NCBI GenBank assembly: GCA_029984035.1
Contig: JASBYJ010000005.1
Coordinates: 62,001 to 126,000, forward strand
Origin: Conchiformibius sp.
Lineage (GTDB): Bacteria > Pseudomonadota > Gammaproteobacteria > Burkholderiales > Neisseriaceae
Reading direction: 5' to 3'
DNA: 64,000 bases
The notes below the pieces were generated by a model that worked only from the letters and a program-made list of their open reading frames with translations, was not told the DNA's origin and did no database searches. This document shows positions 16,853-25,886 of the stretch, one piece after another. Every line of letters begins with the position of its first letter. Within the stretch, counting starts at the first letter, position 1. A program made the position numbers and the translations under genes.

Positions 16853-19696
16853 TTATTGCTTAACCAACCCATAAAACGCATCTTCAACCAATTGTTTTAA
16901 TTGGGCTGTATGCTTGCTGGCATACCCGACTGCGGGCGATGCACTGGCAGGACGGCCTGCATAGACGACTTTTTGCCCGTCTTTCGCCAAAGCTTCCAAG
17001 CGGTGGCGGGTTTGATACCAAGCACCTTGGTTTTTCGGTTCTTCCTGCGCCCACATAATTTCGGTTGCATTGGGGAATTTTACCAACTCTGCTTCCGCTT
17101 CGGCGTACGGGAAAGGATAAAGCTGCTCAGCGCGAATAATGGCCACTTCTTTTTCCAATCCGCGCTCAGCACGACCGGCAACCAAGTCATAATACACCTG
17201 TCCGGCACACATAATCACACGTTTCACACTATTGTTGTCCGAACGTTCTACCGTGTCTCCGATAACAGGACGGAAAGTGGTTCCCTCCAAAAAGTTTTCC
17301 AAAGGACTCATTGAATCTTTGAAACGCAACAGGCGTTTGGACATAAAAATGATCAAAGGCTTGCGATAGCTGCGCAAAGTTTGGCGGCGCAAGATATGGA
17401 ACATTTGCGAAGCTTCCGAAGGCATAATAATTTGCATATTATGTTCGGAACACAGTTGCAGCCAGCGCTCCAAACGTGCGGAAGAGTGTTCCGGACCTTG
17501 TCCGTCATAGCCGTGCGGCAAGATAACGGTCAGACCGCACAAACGTCCCCATTTGGTTTCACCGGACGAGATAAACTGGTCGATGGCAACTTGTGCTCCG
17601 TTAGCAAAATCGCCAAATTGAGCTTCCCAAATCACCAATTTATCGGGAGCGGAACACGCATAACCGTATTCATACGCCATGACGGCTTCTTCGTTCAAAA
17701 TGGAATCGATAACAGTGAAATCAGCCTGATTCTCGGCCATATGTTCCAAAGGAATATAGATGCCTGCATCAGATTTTTCGCGTTTGGTATCGTGCAATAC
17801 GGCATGACGGTGCGAGAAAGTGCCGCGCCCGGAATCTTCACCTGAAATACGCACGCCCGTACCATTGCTGACCATGCTGGCATAAGCTACGGTTTCAGCC
17901 ATACCCCAATCGAGAGGCTGTTCGCCTGCCGCCATTGCTTTTCGCTGCTCAATCACACGCTTGGCTGTGTTGTGCAAACCGAAACCTTCGGGAACTTGGG
18001 TAAATTTTTCGGTTAAGCGCTGAATGTCTGCGGCCGGCAAACCGCTTTCCACCTTCTCACGCCAATCTTGCCCTTGGTATTTGCTCCAATCGACACGGTG
18101 TTTGCTTTCGTAGTCGGTCAAGCGGGTTTGTTCAACATGTTCGCCGCGGTCTAAAGCATCGCGGTATGCCTGTACGTAACCTTCGGCATCAGCTGCGGTT
18201 AACACGCCTTCTTTAACCAATTTTTCGGCATACAAGGCACGCGTTCCGGGATGTTTGCCGATGGTGCGGTACATCAAAGGCTGGGTTAATGTCGGGTCAT
18301 CGCCTTCGTTATGTCCCAATTTACGGAAGCAAACGACATCAATCACCACATCTTTTTTAAATTTTTTGCGGTAATCCAAGGCTGCCTGAACGACAAAGCA
18401 GACCGCTTCGGGATCATCACCGTTCACATGGAATACGGGTGCTTCCACCATTTTGGCAATGTCGGTGCAATATACTGTAGAACGGGTATCGCGCGTATCC
18501 GAAGTAGTAAAGCCGATTTGGTTATTGATGACCATATGGACAGTACCGCCCGTGCTGTACCCCCGCGTGCGCGACATATTAAACGTAGCTTGGTTGACAC
18601 CCAAACCGATAAATGCGGAATCACCGTGAATCAATACCGGTAGAACTTGGTCGGTACCATCCAAGCCGCGGCGGCGTTGTTTGGCGCGGGTAGAACCTTC
18701 CACCACGGGATTAACGATTTCCAAATGCGAGGGATTGAATGCCAAAGTAACGTGCATTGCACCGTTCGGAGTAGCGATGTCGGAATTGAAACCGTTGTGG
18801 TATTTCACATCGCCGCTGGGCAGCTTGATTTCTGCTCGGCCTTCAAATTCGGCAAACAAATCAGCAGGCTTTTTACCCAAAGTATTGACCAACACATTCA
18901 AGCGGCCGCGGTGCGCCATACCGATAATCACTTCTTCGACACCGTCTTTTCCTGCATTTTGAATCAGATAGTTCAAACCTGCAATCGCACTTTCGCCGCC
19001 TTCCACCGAAAAGCGTTTCTGACCGACATACTTGGTATGCAGATAACGCTCCAAAGTTTCGGCAGCGGTAACTTGTTTCAAAATATAACGTTTTTCATCA
19101 GCGCTGAATTGAGGTGTGGACAAACGGGTTTCAAAATATTCCCGAATCCAATGCCGCTCTTCGCGGTTCTCAATATACATGTACTCCACACCGATATGGC
19201 CGCAATAAGTTTGTTGCAAGCGGCTGATGATTTCGGCCAAAGTCAGCTTGTCCGCACCGCCGAAGTCGCCTTCGCCCAAGCTGAATTTCACCGCCATATC
19301 GGCATCGCTCAAACCGTGTGCTGCAGGCAGCAAACCTTCCGCATTACGCGGTGATTTCAGGCTCAAAGGGTCGAGTTTGGCAGCGCCGGCTCCCTGAATG
19401 CGATAAGCGGAAATCAAACGCAAAACGCCAATCTGCTTTTGCAGCAGATTGGCATCAATGCTGCCTGAAACGGCAGGAGTTTGGCGACGTTTTGCCAAAT
19501 TGGCGAATGATTCCTGAATCGGACGGTGCGCCACATCACGCGCTACCGCACCCGGTTGCGCCGCCAAATCGGAAAAATACCGGCGCCACACTTCATCAAC
19601 AGATTCAGGGTCGGACAAAAAACTTTCATACAGTTCTTCAATGTAGGGAGCATTGGAACCGAACAGGTAAGAAAAGTTGATTTTTTCTTTTAGCAT
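16853..19696 (-). CDS. sucA: 2-oxoglutarate dehydrogenase E1 component
   Basis: The thiamine diphosphate-dependent E1 that decarboxylates 2-oxoglutarate in the TCA cycle. The 947-residue protein starts LKEKINFSYLFGSNAPYIEELY and carries the family landmarks GMAHRGRLNVLVNTLGK, FNPSHLEIVNPVVEGS, IHGDSAFIGLGVNQATFNM and, near the C-terminus, EEPKNQGAW. I chose the ATG at 19696, whose upstream AAAGGTAAT gives a ribosome site; an in-frame ATG 13 codons earlier (19735) would add a non-homologous leader. It is transcribed with sucB. No frame damage is seen. Confidence 0.97.
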   Translation of the reverse strand: MLKEKINFSYLFGSNAPYIEELYESFLSDPESVDEVWRRYFSDLAAQPGAVARDVAHRPIQESFANLAKRRQTPAVSGSIDANLLQKQIGVLRLISAYRIQGAGAAKLDPLSLKSPRNAEGLLPAAHGLSDADMAVKFSLGEGDFGGADKLTLAEIISRLQQTYCGHIGVEYMYIENREERHWIREYFETRLSTPQFSADEKRYILKQVTAAETLERYLHTKYVGQKRFSVEGGESAIAGLNYLIQNAGKDGVEEVIIGMAHRGRLNVLVNTLGKKPADLFAEFEGRAEIKLPSGDVKYHNGFNSDIATPNGAMHVTLAFNPSHLEIVNPVVEGSTRAKQRRRGLDGTDQVLPVLIHGDSAFIGLGVNQATFNMSRTRGYSTGGTVHMVINNQIGFTTSDTRDTRSTVYCTDIAKMVEAPVFHVNGDDPEAVCFVVQAALDYRKKFKKDVVIDVVCFRKLGHNEGDDPTLTQPLMYRTIGKHPGTRALYAEKLVKEGVLTAADAEGYVQAYRDALDRGEHVEQTRLTDYESKHRVDWSKYQGQDWREKVESGLPAADIQRLTEKFTQVPEGFGLHNTAKRVIEQRKAMAAGEQPLDWGMAETVAYASMVSNGTGVRISGEDSGRGTFSHRHAVLHDTKREKSDAGIYIPLEHMAENQADFTVIDSILNEEAVMAYEYGYACSAPDKLVIWEAQFGDFANGAQVAIDQFISSGETKWGRLCGLTVILPHGYDGQGPEHSSARLERWLQLCSEHNMQIIMPSEASQMFHILRRQTLRSYRKPLIIFMSKRLLRFKDSMSPLENFLEGTTFRPVIGDTVERSDNNSVKRVIMCAGQVYYDLVAGRAERGLEKEVAIIRAEQLYPFPYAEAEAELVKFPNATEIMWAQEEPKNQGAWYQTRHRLEALAKDGQKVVYAGRPASASPAVGYASKHTAQLKQLVEDAFYGLVKQ

Positions 19697-19875
19697 AATC
19701 GTATTACCTTTAACAACAAATAGGGCGACCCGCATTGTTTTGCAAATAAAAATGCCGTCATTCTACTCTTTATACCCGTGCTTGATAAGCATTCGGAAAC
19801 CTTTTTACCGTAACAAACGGATAGATAAAGTAGTTAAATGTAGTCCGACAGGCTGCCTGAAAGAGCCGCACGGCT

Positions 19876-21162
19876 TTAGCGCCGCCAAAATATCTCGGGC
19901 GCACGGTAAAACAAATACGCCGCAACAGGAATATTGCCGAGAGCCACCAAGAAATACAGCAATACAATGCTGTCGGAAAGAAACAGCAACAACGCACTGA
20001 TTAATGCCGCTGCAACCATAAAAACGGAATTAACGATATTGTTTGCCGCCACCGCCTGCGCCCTAAAGCTGTCTGAAGCAACTGTTTGCAGCCAAGTATA
20101 AAGCGGAACGGAGAAAAACCCGCCGAAAAAACCTATGCCTAACATCACTAATACAATAGGATAAGCGTGAGGCTGTTGCAAAAACGCTCCCACTCCCCAC
20201 AGGCTGCCTGAAAGCGTCCACCCATAGCTGAAATAAGCCAGCAAACCGCCCGACACAGCCAAACCCAGCGCACCCAGCAATACCAGCCACAACTTCAGCA
20301 CGCCACGGCAAAGCTTGCCACACGCTATCGAACCCAAAGCAATACCTACCGAAAACAAACCCAACATCAAATTAAATACGGCTTCGTTGCCACCCAAATG
20401 AAGCCGTACAAAATTAGGTAATTGAGTGGTATAAACCGCGCCTACAAACCAAAACCACGAAATACCGATAATCGCCGTAAACAACTCACGCTCTGCGGCT
20501 GCCTGAAACAGCAACTCCTTCGTGCTGCGGACAATATGCCAATCCATTCTAAGCTGCCGGTTTCGCGCAGCAACGGATGGCATCCCCAAACTGCATAACA
20601 AACCCGCAACCGCAACACACAACACCATCACAGCCAGCAACCACGAAGACATACCCGCAATCGCAGTACCGATAATCTGCCCCAACAGAATAGCCAAAAA
20701 CGTACCCGATTCAATCAGCCCGTTACCCATCAGCAATTCTTTTGCGCGCAAATATTCAGGCAGCACGGCATATTTCACCGGACCGAACAAGGCCGATTGA
20801 GCACCCATCATAAATAAACACAGCAGCAACAACGGCGCGGAACGAACCGCAAAACCGTAAGCTGCTGCTGCCATAATCAACACTTCCAACAACTTGGTTG
20901 CCTGAGCCAAACGCGCCTTGTTATAACGCGTTGCCAACTGCCCCGACAATGCCGAAAACAGAAAAAACGGCAATACAAACAACAACGCACCCAAATTCAA
21001 CAATTGCACGGAAGAAATCTGCGTTTCCTGGCCCAATCCCTGAAAACTGATGAGAACAAACAATGTGGTTTTAAACAGATTATCGTTAAACGCACCCAGA
21101 AACTGCGTACCGAACAAAGGAGCAAAACGGCGGCTGCGTGCAAACTCAAAATCTGAAGACAT
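19876..21162 (-). CDS. MFS transporter, LplT-like
   Basis: A 428-residue major facilitator protein with about twelve hydrophobic segments. The start (FAPLFGTQFLGAFNDNLFKT) and GALLFVLPFFLFSALSGQLA closely resemble lysophospholipid transporter LplT and the transporter half of LplT-Aas fusions, and the loop ALFGPVKYAVLPEYL is also typical. The likely role is inward flipping of lysophospholipids at the inner membrane, but no acyltransferase gene (aas/plsC) is adjacent, so the substrate remains inferred. The ATG at 21162 with AGGAAAG upstream is preferred over one at 21204. The SIMPL-domain gene precedes it by 38 bases with an uptake sequence in the gap. Confidence 0.8.
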   Translation of the reverse strand: MSSDFEFARSRRFAPLFGTQFLGAFNDNLFKTTLFVLISFQGLGQETQISSVQLLNLGALLFVLPFFLFSALSGQLATRYNKARLAQATKLLEVLIMAAAAYGFAVRSAPLLLLCLFMMGAQSALFGPVKYAVLPEYLRAKELLMGNGLIESGTFLAILLGQIIGTAIAGMSSWLLAVMVLCVAVAGLLCSLGMPSVAARNRQLRMDWHIVRSTKELLFQAAAERELFTAIIGISWFWFVGAVYTTQLPNFVRLHLGGNEAVFNLMLGLFSVGIALGSIACGKLCRGVLKLWLVLLGALGLAVSGGLLAYFSYGWTLSGSLWGVGAFLQQPHAYPIVLVMLGIGFFGGFFSVPLYTWLQTVASDSFRAQAVAANNIVNSVFMVAAALISALLLFLSDSIVLLYFLVALGNIPVAAYLFYRAPEIFWRR

Positions 21163-21200
21163 CTTTATCTTTCCTACCCAGTTTTCAGGCTGCCTGAAAA

Positions 21201-21953
21201 TCAATCAACGGCATATTGCACAGTTACCACCAAGCGCACCGATTTGCCTATGGTTGCCGTACTGTATGTGCCGCCGTAATCCTCATCGTTGTCCGAACCG
21301 CCTTCGGAATAAATATTAAACGAACCCTGCGAAGCCGATTGTATCGCCCCGACTTTTCGTCCGCTGCCTTTCACAAACTCTGCCGCACGCGCACGCGCAT
21401 CAGCCGTTGCCGCCGCAATCATTTCGTGCTTGATGCTTTCCAAACCCGATATCAGATAACGCGGCTCGTCAAAAAGCACGCTATCATCTTCCGCACGCAA
21501 CAACATCACCGCACGATAGGCAGCCTGAACGGTTTCCAACTTATTGCTGCTGATACTGATGACTTGACCGCCCAAATAGCCGTCAAACACACTGTCCGTA
21601 TTGCCATGTTTGTCCCTCACGGTTTTATACGCTTCGCTCACAGAGGGAACATTCACAGCTATTTCTTGCTCATCAAACCCTTGCTGCAACAAAAAAGCCT
21701 TCAATTTAGGCGTACGCTTATCCAAATTATCCAATACCTGACGGTAGCTGGCGCCATTACCACCCCAAGAAACACGCATATCCCATTTAACGGTATCCGC
21801 CTGCACGGCCTTCTCTGCCAAACCTTTCACGGTAATCACACCGGGTTGCCTAACGTCTTTAAACCGCACTCCTAATGTAAAAGCAGCGGTTATCATGCCC
21901 AATGCTAATAAACCGCCCAATATCATTAAACCATTGCGTGATGTTGTCTCCAT
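21201..21953 (-). CDS. SIMPL domain (DUF541) envelope protein
   Basis: A 250-residue protein with an N-terminal membrane anchor (MILGGLLALGMITAAFTLGV) followed by a periplasmic SIMPL/DUF541 domain: ITVKGLAEKAVQADTVKWDM at the start and ARARAAEFVKGSGRKVGAI near the end, both conserved in the family. Family members such as E. coli YggE are linked to oxidative stress and envelope homeostasis, but the biochemical role is unknown. Its start overlaps the last base of ccoS (TAATG), so translation is coupled. Confidence 0.85.
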   Translation of the reverse strand: METTSRNGLMILGGLLALGMITAAFTLGVRFKDVRQPGVITVKGLAEKAVQADTVKWDMRVSWGGNGASYRQVLDNLDKRTPKLKAFLLQQGFDEQEIAVNVPSVSEAYKTVRDKHGNTDSVFDGYLGGQVISISSNKLETVQAAYRAVMLLRAEDDSVLFDEPRYLISGLESIKHEMIAAATADARARAAEFVKGSGRKVGAIQSASQGSFNIYSEGGSDNDEDYGGTYSTATIGKSVRLVVTVQYAVD

Positions 21954-22144
21954 TATTTATCCGCCTTATTCGCCGAGTTATCCTGTTCCGACAATCCGGA
22001 AGTATCGTCATCGTCCATCAAAATACGGTGCGCCGGACCTTCCAAATCGTCAAACTGCCCGTTTTTACCCGACCACCAAAAAAAATAAGCAATAGCAAAA
22101 GTCAAAACAATACTGATAGGAATCAGAATATACAGACTTTCCAT
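21953..22144 (-). CDS. ccoS: Cytochrome cbb3 oxidase assembly protein CcoS
   Basis: A 63-residue inner-membrane protein with one N-terminal helix (SLYILIPISIVLTFAIAYFF) followed by the diagnostic GQFDDLEGPAHRILMDDDD. CcoS is needed to insert cofactors into cbb3-type cytochrome oxidase. The oxidase genes and ccoGHI are not in the window. It begins directly after the upstream gene's stop (TAGATG) and overlaps the SIMPL gene by one base, so the three form an operon. The acidic C-terminal tail is longer than the core domain needs. Confidence 0.9.
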   Translation of the reverse strand: MESLYILIPISIVLTFAIAYFFWWSGKNGQFDDLEGPAHRILMDDDDTSGLSEQDNSANKADK

Positions 22145-22468
22145 CTATAACACTCCGGTCAAATTGCTCAACAGAAACTCCTGCGTACCGATAGTCAAAT
22201 ACTGCTGCTTAATGCTACCGACAGGCAATCCTGTTTTATTGCGTACAATGATACGATCCTGCTCGCGCGACCACGTCAAACTGCCGTAATCAACCCATTC
22301 TTTCAAACATTCAACTGCTTGGGGTGGAGCAATCTCCGCTATTTTGACCGCCAAGGTACCGCTTTGGGGAATCTTTTCCCGCTCATTATCAGGAACCATA
22401 ATCAGAAAACCTGCATGGCGGTTTTTTTCAGTGTGGTGAAGGGAAAAATACTGCATAGTTATTGACAT
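22145..22468 (-). CDS. Conserved-type hypothetical protein upstream of ccoS
   Basis: A 107-residue soluble protein with no recognised domain. It is balanced in composition and directly abuts ccoS, which supports expression as the first gene of the ccoS operon. The pattern GTLAVKIAEIAPPQAVECLKEW followed by WSREQDRIIVRN suggests an alpha/beta fold. A second possible start is the internal ATG at 22456. The name of the family is not known to me. Confidence 0.6.
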   Translation of the reverse strand: MSITMQYFSLHHTEKNRHAGFLIMVPDNEREKIPQSGTLAVKIAEIAPPQAVECLKEWVDYGSLTWSREQDRIIVRNKTGLPVGSIKQQYLTIGTQEFLLSNLTGVL

Positions 22469-22678
22469 TAACTAAATCTTTTGGAAATCACATTGTAAAC
22501 TGTTTTTACATTTTGTGCTTTCTTTTAACTTAAGATATACCTAAATCTTATCTCTCTACTTATAACTTTTTTATCTATAACTCATACAAAAACAATATTT
22601 CCTACCTTTTACAACAATTGCTATGATTATTTCCATCCAAATAGGTTCTACTTAAAAAATAACAAAAGGATTTTTGCT

Positions 22679-23227
22679 ATGGCACGTCTGACCGTCCACA
22701 CCGCCCAAACCGCCCCCGAAGCCGCCCGCGCCCGCGTGGAAGCCGCGCAACAGGCCAACGGCTTTCTGCCCAACCTCATCGGCGTACTCGCCAACTCGCC
22801 CGAAGCCTTGGCGTTTTATCAGGAAGTGGGCAAACTCAACGGCAACACCAGCTTGAGCGCGGGCGAGCGCGAAGTGGTGCAAATCATCGCCGCCAAACGC
22901 AATGCCTGCGCCTTTTGCGTGGCGGGACACACCAAATTGGCGACTTTGAAAAAACTGTTGTCGGAACAAAACATCAATGCTTCCCGCGCGGTGGACGCAT
23001 CGGCGTTTGATGATGCCAAATTGTCCGCATTGGCGGAATTTACCGTGGCGGTGATGAACGACAAGGGCGCGGTGTCCGATGCCGCTTTGCAGGCGTTTTT
23101 TGACGCGGGCTACAGCCAGCAGCAGGCGGTGGAAGTGGTTTTGGGCGTGGCATTGGCAACTTTGTGCAATTACACCAATAATTTGGCGCAAACCGAAATC
23201 AATCCCGAATTGCAAGCCTTTGCCTGA
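22679..23227 (+). CDS. Carboxymuconolactone decarboxylase / AhpD-like protein
   Basis: A 182-residue all-helical protein of the CMD/AhpD fold. The redox motif C77-AF-C80-VAG-H84 (CxxCxxxH) together with the preceding SAGEREVVQIIAA is the alkylhydroperoxidase-type active site, so a peroxidase or thiol-disulfide role is likely. It opens a stretch visibly richer in GC than the DNA before it. The next gene is an acyl-CoA dehydrogenase-like flavoprotein, separated by a dRS3 repeat pair. The ATG at 22679 follows AAAAGGA. Confidence 0.82.
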   Translation: MARLTVHTAQTAPEAARARVEAAQQANGFLPNLIGVLANSPEALAFYQEVGKLNGNTSLSAGEREVVQIIAAKRNACAFCVAGHTKLATLKKLLSEQNINASRAVDASAFDDAKLSALAEFTVAVMNDKGAVSDAALQAFFDAGYSQQQAVEVVLGVALATLCNYTNNLAQTEINPELQAFA

Positions 23228-23268
23228 TGCGTGTCGTCATTTAAATTTTGATGCTAAAAATCGCCGTC

Positions 23269-23366
23269 ATTCCCGCGCAGGCGGGAAGCCAAAACAAATT
23301 TCAAAAAGCGTTGATGAAACATCGCTTGCCAAGCATCGGGCAGTGGATTCCCGCCTGCGCGGGAAT
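23269..23366. repeat. dRS3-type repeat pair 1
   Basis: ATTCCC-GCGCAGGC-GGGAAG at 23269-23288 (last base off consensus) and ATTCCC-GCCTGCGC-GGGAAT at 23347-23366, each flanked by the matching GTCATTCCC / GGAATGAC words in inverted orientation. This is the layout of neisserial intergenic mosaic elements, in which dRS3 copies bracket a short unique spacer. dRS3 sites are known integration targets for filamentous phages. Confidence 0.85.
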
Positions 23367-23485
23367 GACGGCGCAGCGTTTTTTCAGTCAAATGATGACG
23401 CGCCCTGATGCGTAGGGTGCGCCCCGCGCACCGTTTTCCCCAAACGCACACCCCCTATATTTTTCAAGGAAAAAGGAACGCCGCC

Positions 23486-24586
23486 ATGCCCCACGCTCTG
23501 AACCAAGCCGTTGCCGCCCTCGTGCGCGACACCCTCGCCCCGCTCGCCGAACGCATTGACCGCGAAGGGCTGTATCCCGAAACCTTTATGCGCGAACTGG
23601 GCGCGGCGGGCGGCTATGCCTGTGTCGGCACGGCGGACGAAGGCGGCAACGGCTTGGGCTTGGCGGCGCAAATCGGCGTGATTCGCGAAATCGGCAAAAC
23701 CTGCGGCGCGACCGCGTTTTCGGTGTGGTGTCAGGCAGCCTGCGCGTGGTATCTGCACCAAACGCCGAACGCACCCGTGCGCCAACGCTATTTGGCGGAC
23801 GTGTTGCGCGGCAAAGTATTGGCGGGAACGGGTATGTCCAACACCGTCAAACACTTGGCGGACATTGAAGCCCACAATCTGCAAGCCGAAGCGGTGGACG
23901 GCGGCTGGCGCGTAAACGGCGTGTTGCCGTGGGTGTCCAATCTCGGCGACAGCCACATTTGGGCGAACACCGCGCAAACCGCCGACGGCTATGTGATGTT
24001 CATCACCGGCGCGGGGCGCGAAGGCGTGTCGCTCAAGCCCTGCCCCGAATTTTGCGCTTTGGAAGGCACGCGCACCTTCGCGCTGAAGTTTGACAATGTG
24101 TTCGTGCCGCAGGAAGACGTGTTGGCAACGCCGCAACAGTTTGATGATTATATAAAATCCATCAAAGCGGGCTTTATCCTGCTGCAAATCGGCATCGGCG
24201 CGGGCATTATTGACGGCTGCCTGAACGACATCCGTTTGGCAGACGTGGGCGGCGGCGAACTGAATTTTTATTTGGACAACGGCGCGGACGAATTGCAAAC
24301 CCGTTTGGACGCGCTCGCCGCGAAAACGCTGGCGCTGGCGGACGCGGCGTGGCGCGGCGAAGCCCATTTGCTGGAAACCTTGCAAACCCGTTTGGGCGCA
24401 TCGGAATTGTGCCTTGCCGCCGCCGAATCCGCCGCGCTGCACGCGGGCGCGAAAGGCTATCTGATGGGCAGCCCCGTGCAACGCCGCCGCCGCGAAGCGC
24501 TGTTTGTCGCCATCGTAACGCCGTCAATCAAACATTTGAAAAAAGAAATCAGCGAGTTGGAATTTATCGGCGAGTTTTCCATTTAA
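23486..24586 (+). CDS. Acyl-CoA dehydrogenase-family flavoprotein
   Basis: A 366-residue protein with acyl-CoA dehydrogenase architecture: N-terminal helices, a middle beta domain (GTGMSNTVKH, then WRVNGVLPWVSNLGDSHIW) and a C-terminal helical domain. The segment VNGVLPWVSN fits the FAD-binding region where many members have a W-I-T/S motif. The catalytic base cannot be assigned by eye. Related proteins linked to ABC transporters act on organosulfur compounds (SfnB/DszC-like monooxygenases), so true acyl-CoA dehydrogenation is not certain. The ATG at 23486 follows AAAGGA; an upstream frame extension to 23408 is rejected. It is GC-rich, between two dRS3 pairs. Confidence 0.75.
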   Translation: MPHALNQAVAALVRDTLAPLAERIDREGLYPETFMRELGAAGGYACVGTADEGGNGLGLAAQIGVIREIGKTCGATAFSVWCQAACAWYLHQTPNAPVRQRYLADVLRGKVLAGTGMSNTVKHLADIEAHNLQAEAVDGGWRVNGVLPWVSNLGDSHIWANTAQTADGYVMFITGAGREGVSLKPCPEFCALEGTRTFALKFDNVFVPQEDVLATPQQFDDYIKSIKAGFILLQIGIGAGIIDGCLNDIRLADVGGGELNFYLDNGADELQTRLDALAAKTLALADAAWRGEAHLLETLQTRLGASELCLAAAESAALHAGAKGYLMGSPVQRRRREALFVAIVTPSIKHLKKEISELEFIGEFSI

Positions 24587-24625
24587 GCCGCGCCACCCTT
24601 TGACTGCAAAGCCCAAACTGCCGTC

Positions 24626-24713
24626 ATTCCCGCGCAGGCGGGAATCCAAGCGGACGCTAAAGCAAACTTTGCCGAACACAAATCGGACAATGGATTCCCG
24701 CCTACGCGGGAAT
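24626..24713. repeat. dRS3-type repeat pair 2
   Basis: Two 20-base elements, 24626-24645 (ATTCCC-GCGCAGGC-GGGAAT) and 24694-24713 (ATTCCC-GCCTACGC-GGGAAT), in the same inverted layout as pair 1 with a 48-base spacer. They separate the flavoprotein gene from the ABC ATPase. Confidence 0.9.
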
Positions 24714-24830
24714 GACGGCGTTAATGATTCGACAACCGCATCACATCACACCTTTACAATCCGTGCAGGCTGCCTGAAACACCGTTCCGCTTTCAGGCAG
24801 CCTAAAAAACAAACTTTTGATTAAAAAAAC

Positions 24831-25628
24831 ATGACTGTTCTATCCGTCCGCACCCTGTCGCTCGGCTACCGCGAAGCCGCCCACACCAAAACCATTTTAC
24901 GCGATTTCTCGCTGGACATCGGCGCGGGCGAACTGGTCTGCCTGCTCGGGCCGAGCGGCGTGGGCAAATCCTCGCTGCTGCGCGTGCTGGCGGGGCTGAA
25001 CCGTCCGCTTCAGGGCGAAGTGTCGCTGTTCGGCGATGCGCTCACCCGTCCGCACCCGCGCGTGGGGTTGATGTTCCAAACCGCCGCGCTGCTGCCCTGG
25101 CTGAACGTGCGCGACAATGTGTCCTTTGGTTTGGACTTTAAAAAACAGCCGCATATCGGCAAAGACGAAGCGGCGGAGCGCGTGAAAACCGCGCTGCACG
25201 AAGTCGGGCTGGCACACGCCGCCGACAAATTTCCCGCCGAGCTTTCCGGCGGCATGGCGCAACGGGCGGCGTTGGCGCGGGCGTTGGTGCGCCGTCCGCA
25301 AGTGTTGCTGCTGGACGAGCCGTTCTCCGCGCTGGACGCGGTGATTAGAATGCAGATGCAGGATATGTTGCGCCAAATCGTCAGCCACCACCAAACCGCC
25401 GCCGTGATGGTTACGCACGATATTGACGAAGCCCTGTTGGTCGCCGACCGCATTGTTTTGGTGGGGCGCATGCCCGGACGGATTTTGGGGCAATGGCAGC
25501 CGCAAGCCGAATTTCCGCGCCATAACAAATTATTGGAAATGAATGCGATGCGCGGCGAGATTTTGCAGTCCTTGTATTTGGCGCAACAATATACCGCGCA
25601 AACGCAGACGGTGGAGTTTGTGATTTGA
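24831..25628 (+). CDS. ABC transporter ATP-binding protein, NitT/TauT type
   Basis: A 265-residue ATPase with Walker A GPSGVGKSS at about residues 40-48, signature LSGGMAQRAALARAL, Walker B VLLLDEPFSALD and the switch His in VTHDIDEAL. The wording matches the SsuB/TauB/NrtD branch of importers. With the binding protein at 25887 and permease at 27090 it forms a complete uptake system. It is visibly GC-rich. Substrates of this branch include nitrate, sulfonates, taurine and thiamine precursors; sequence alone does not choose between them. Confidence 0.9.
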   Translation: MTVLSVRTLSLGYREAAHTKTILRDFSLDIGAGELVCLLGPSGVGKSSLLRVLAGLNRPLQGEVSLFGDALTRPHPRVGLMFQTAALLPWLNVRDNVSFGLDFKKQPHIGKDEAAERVKTALHEVGLAHAADKFPAELSGGMAQRAALARALVRRPQVLLLDEPFSALDAVIRMQMQDMLRQIVSHHQTAAVMVTHDIDEALLVADRIVLVGRMPGRILGQWQPQAEFPRHNKLLEMNAMRGEILQSLYLAQQYTAQTQTVEFVI

Positions 25629-25737
25629 GTTTCAGGCAGCCCGACACTTGGCAAAACGGTGTTCTCGCCCATTTGCGCGGCTTTTTCCCGCAACGGCGCA
25701 TCAGCCGCTTCATTTGACAAAAAACCATGGCACCGTC

Positions 25738-25834
25738 ATTCCCGCGCAGGCGGGAATCCACCGACCGAATTCGGCAAGTAATGTTTTTTCAACATTCGTT
25801 TGCTTCCAACTTGGATTCCCGCCTGCGCGGGAAT
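25738..25834. repeat. dRS3-type repeat pair 3
   Basis: Elements at 25738-25757 (ATTCCC-GCGCAGGC-GGGAAT) and 25815-25834 (ATTCCC-GCCTGCGC-GGGAAT), inverted with a 57-base spacer, placed between the ATPase and the binding-protein gene of one transporter. This suggests the pair was inserted into a formerly compact operon. Confidence 0.9.
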
Positions 25835-25886
25835 GACGGCATTTTTTAATTTTCAGGCTGCCTGAAATTTTCCCGAAAGCCCGCCC

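Noticed and set aside
23384..24481. 365-codon open frame opposite the acyl-CoA dehydrogenase-like gene
   Set aside because: Antisense shadow in GC-rich DNA; the plus strand has clear family motifs and a ribosome site.
23269..25834. CRISPR-like array from repeated GGAATGAC/GTCATTCC words
   Set aside because: The repeats come as inverted pairs with long unequal spacing around genes; this is dRS3 structure, not a CRISPR array.
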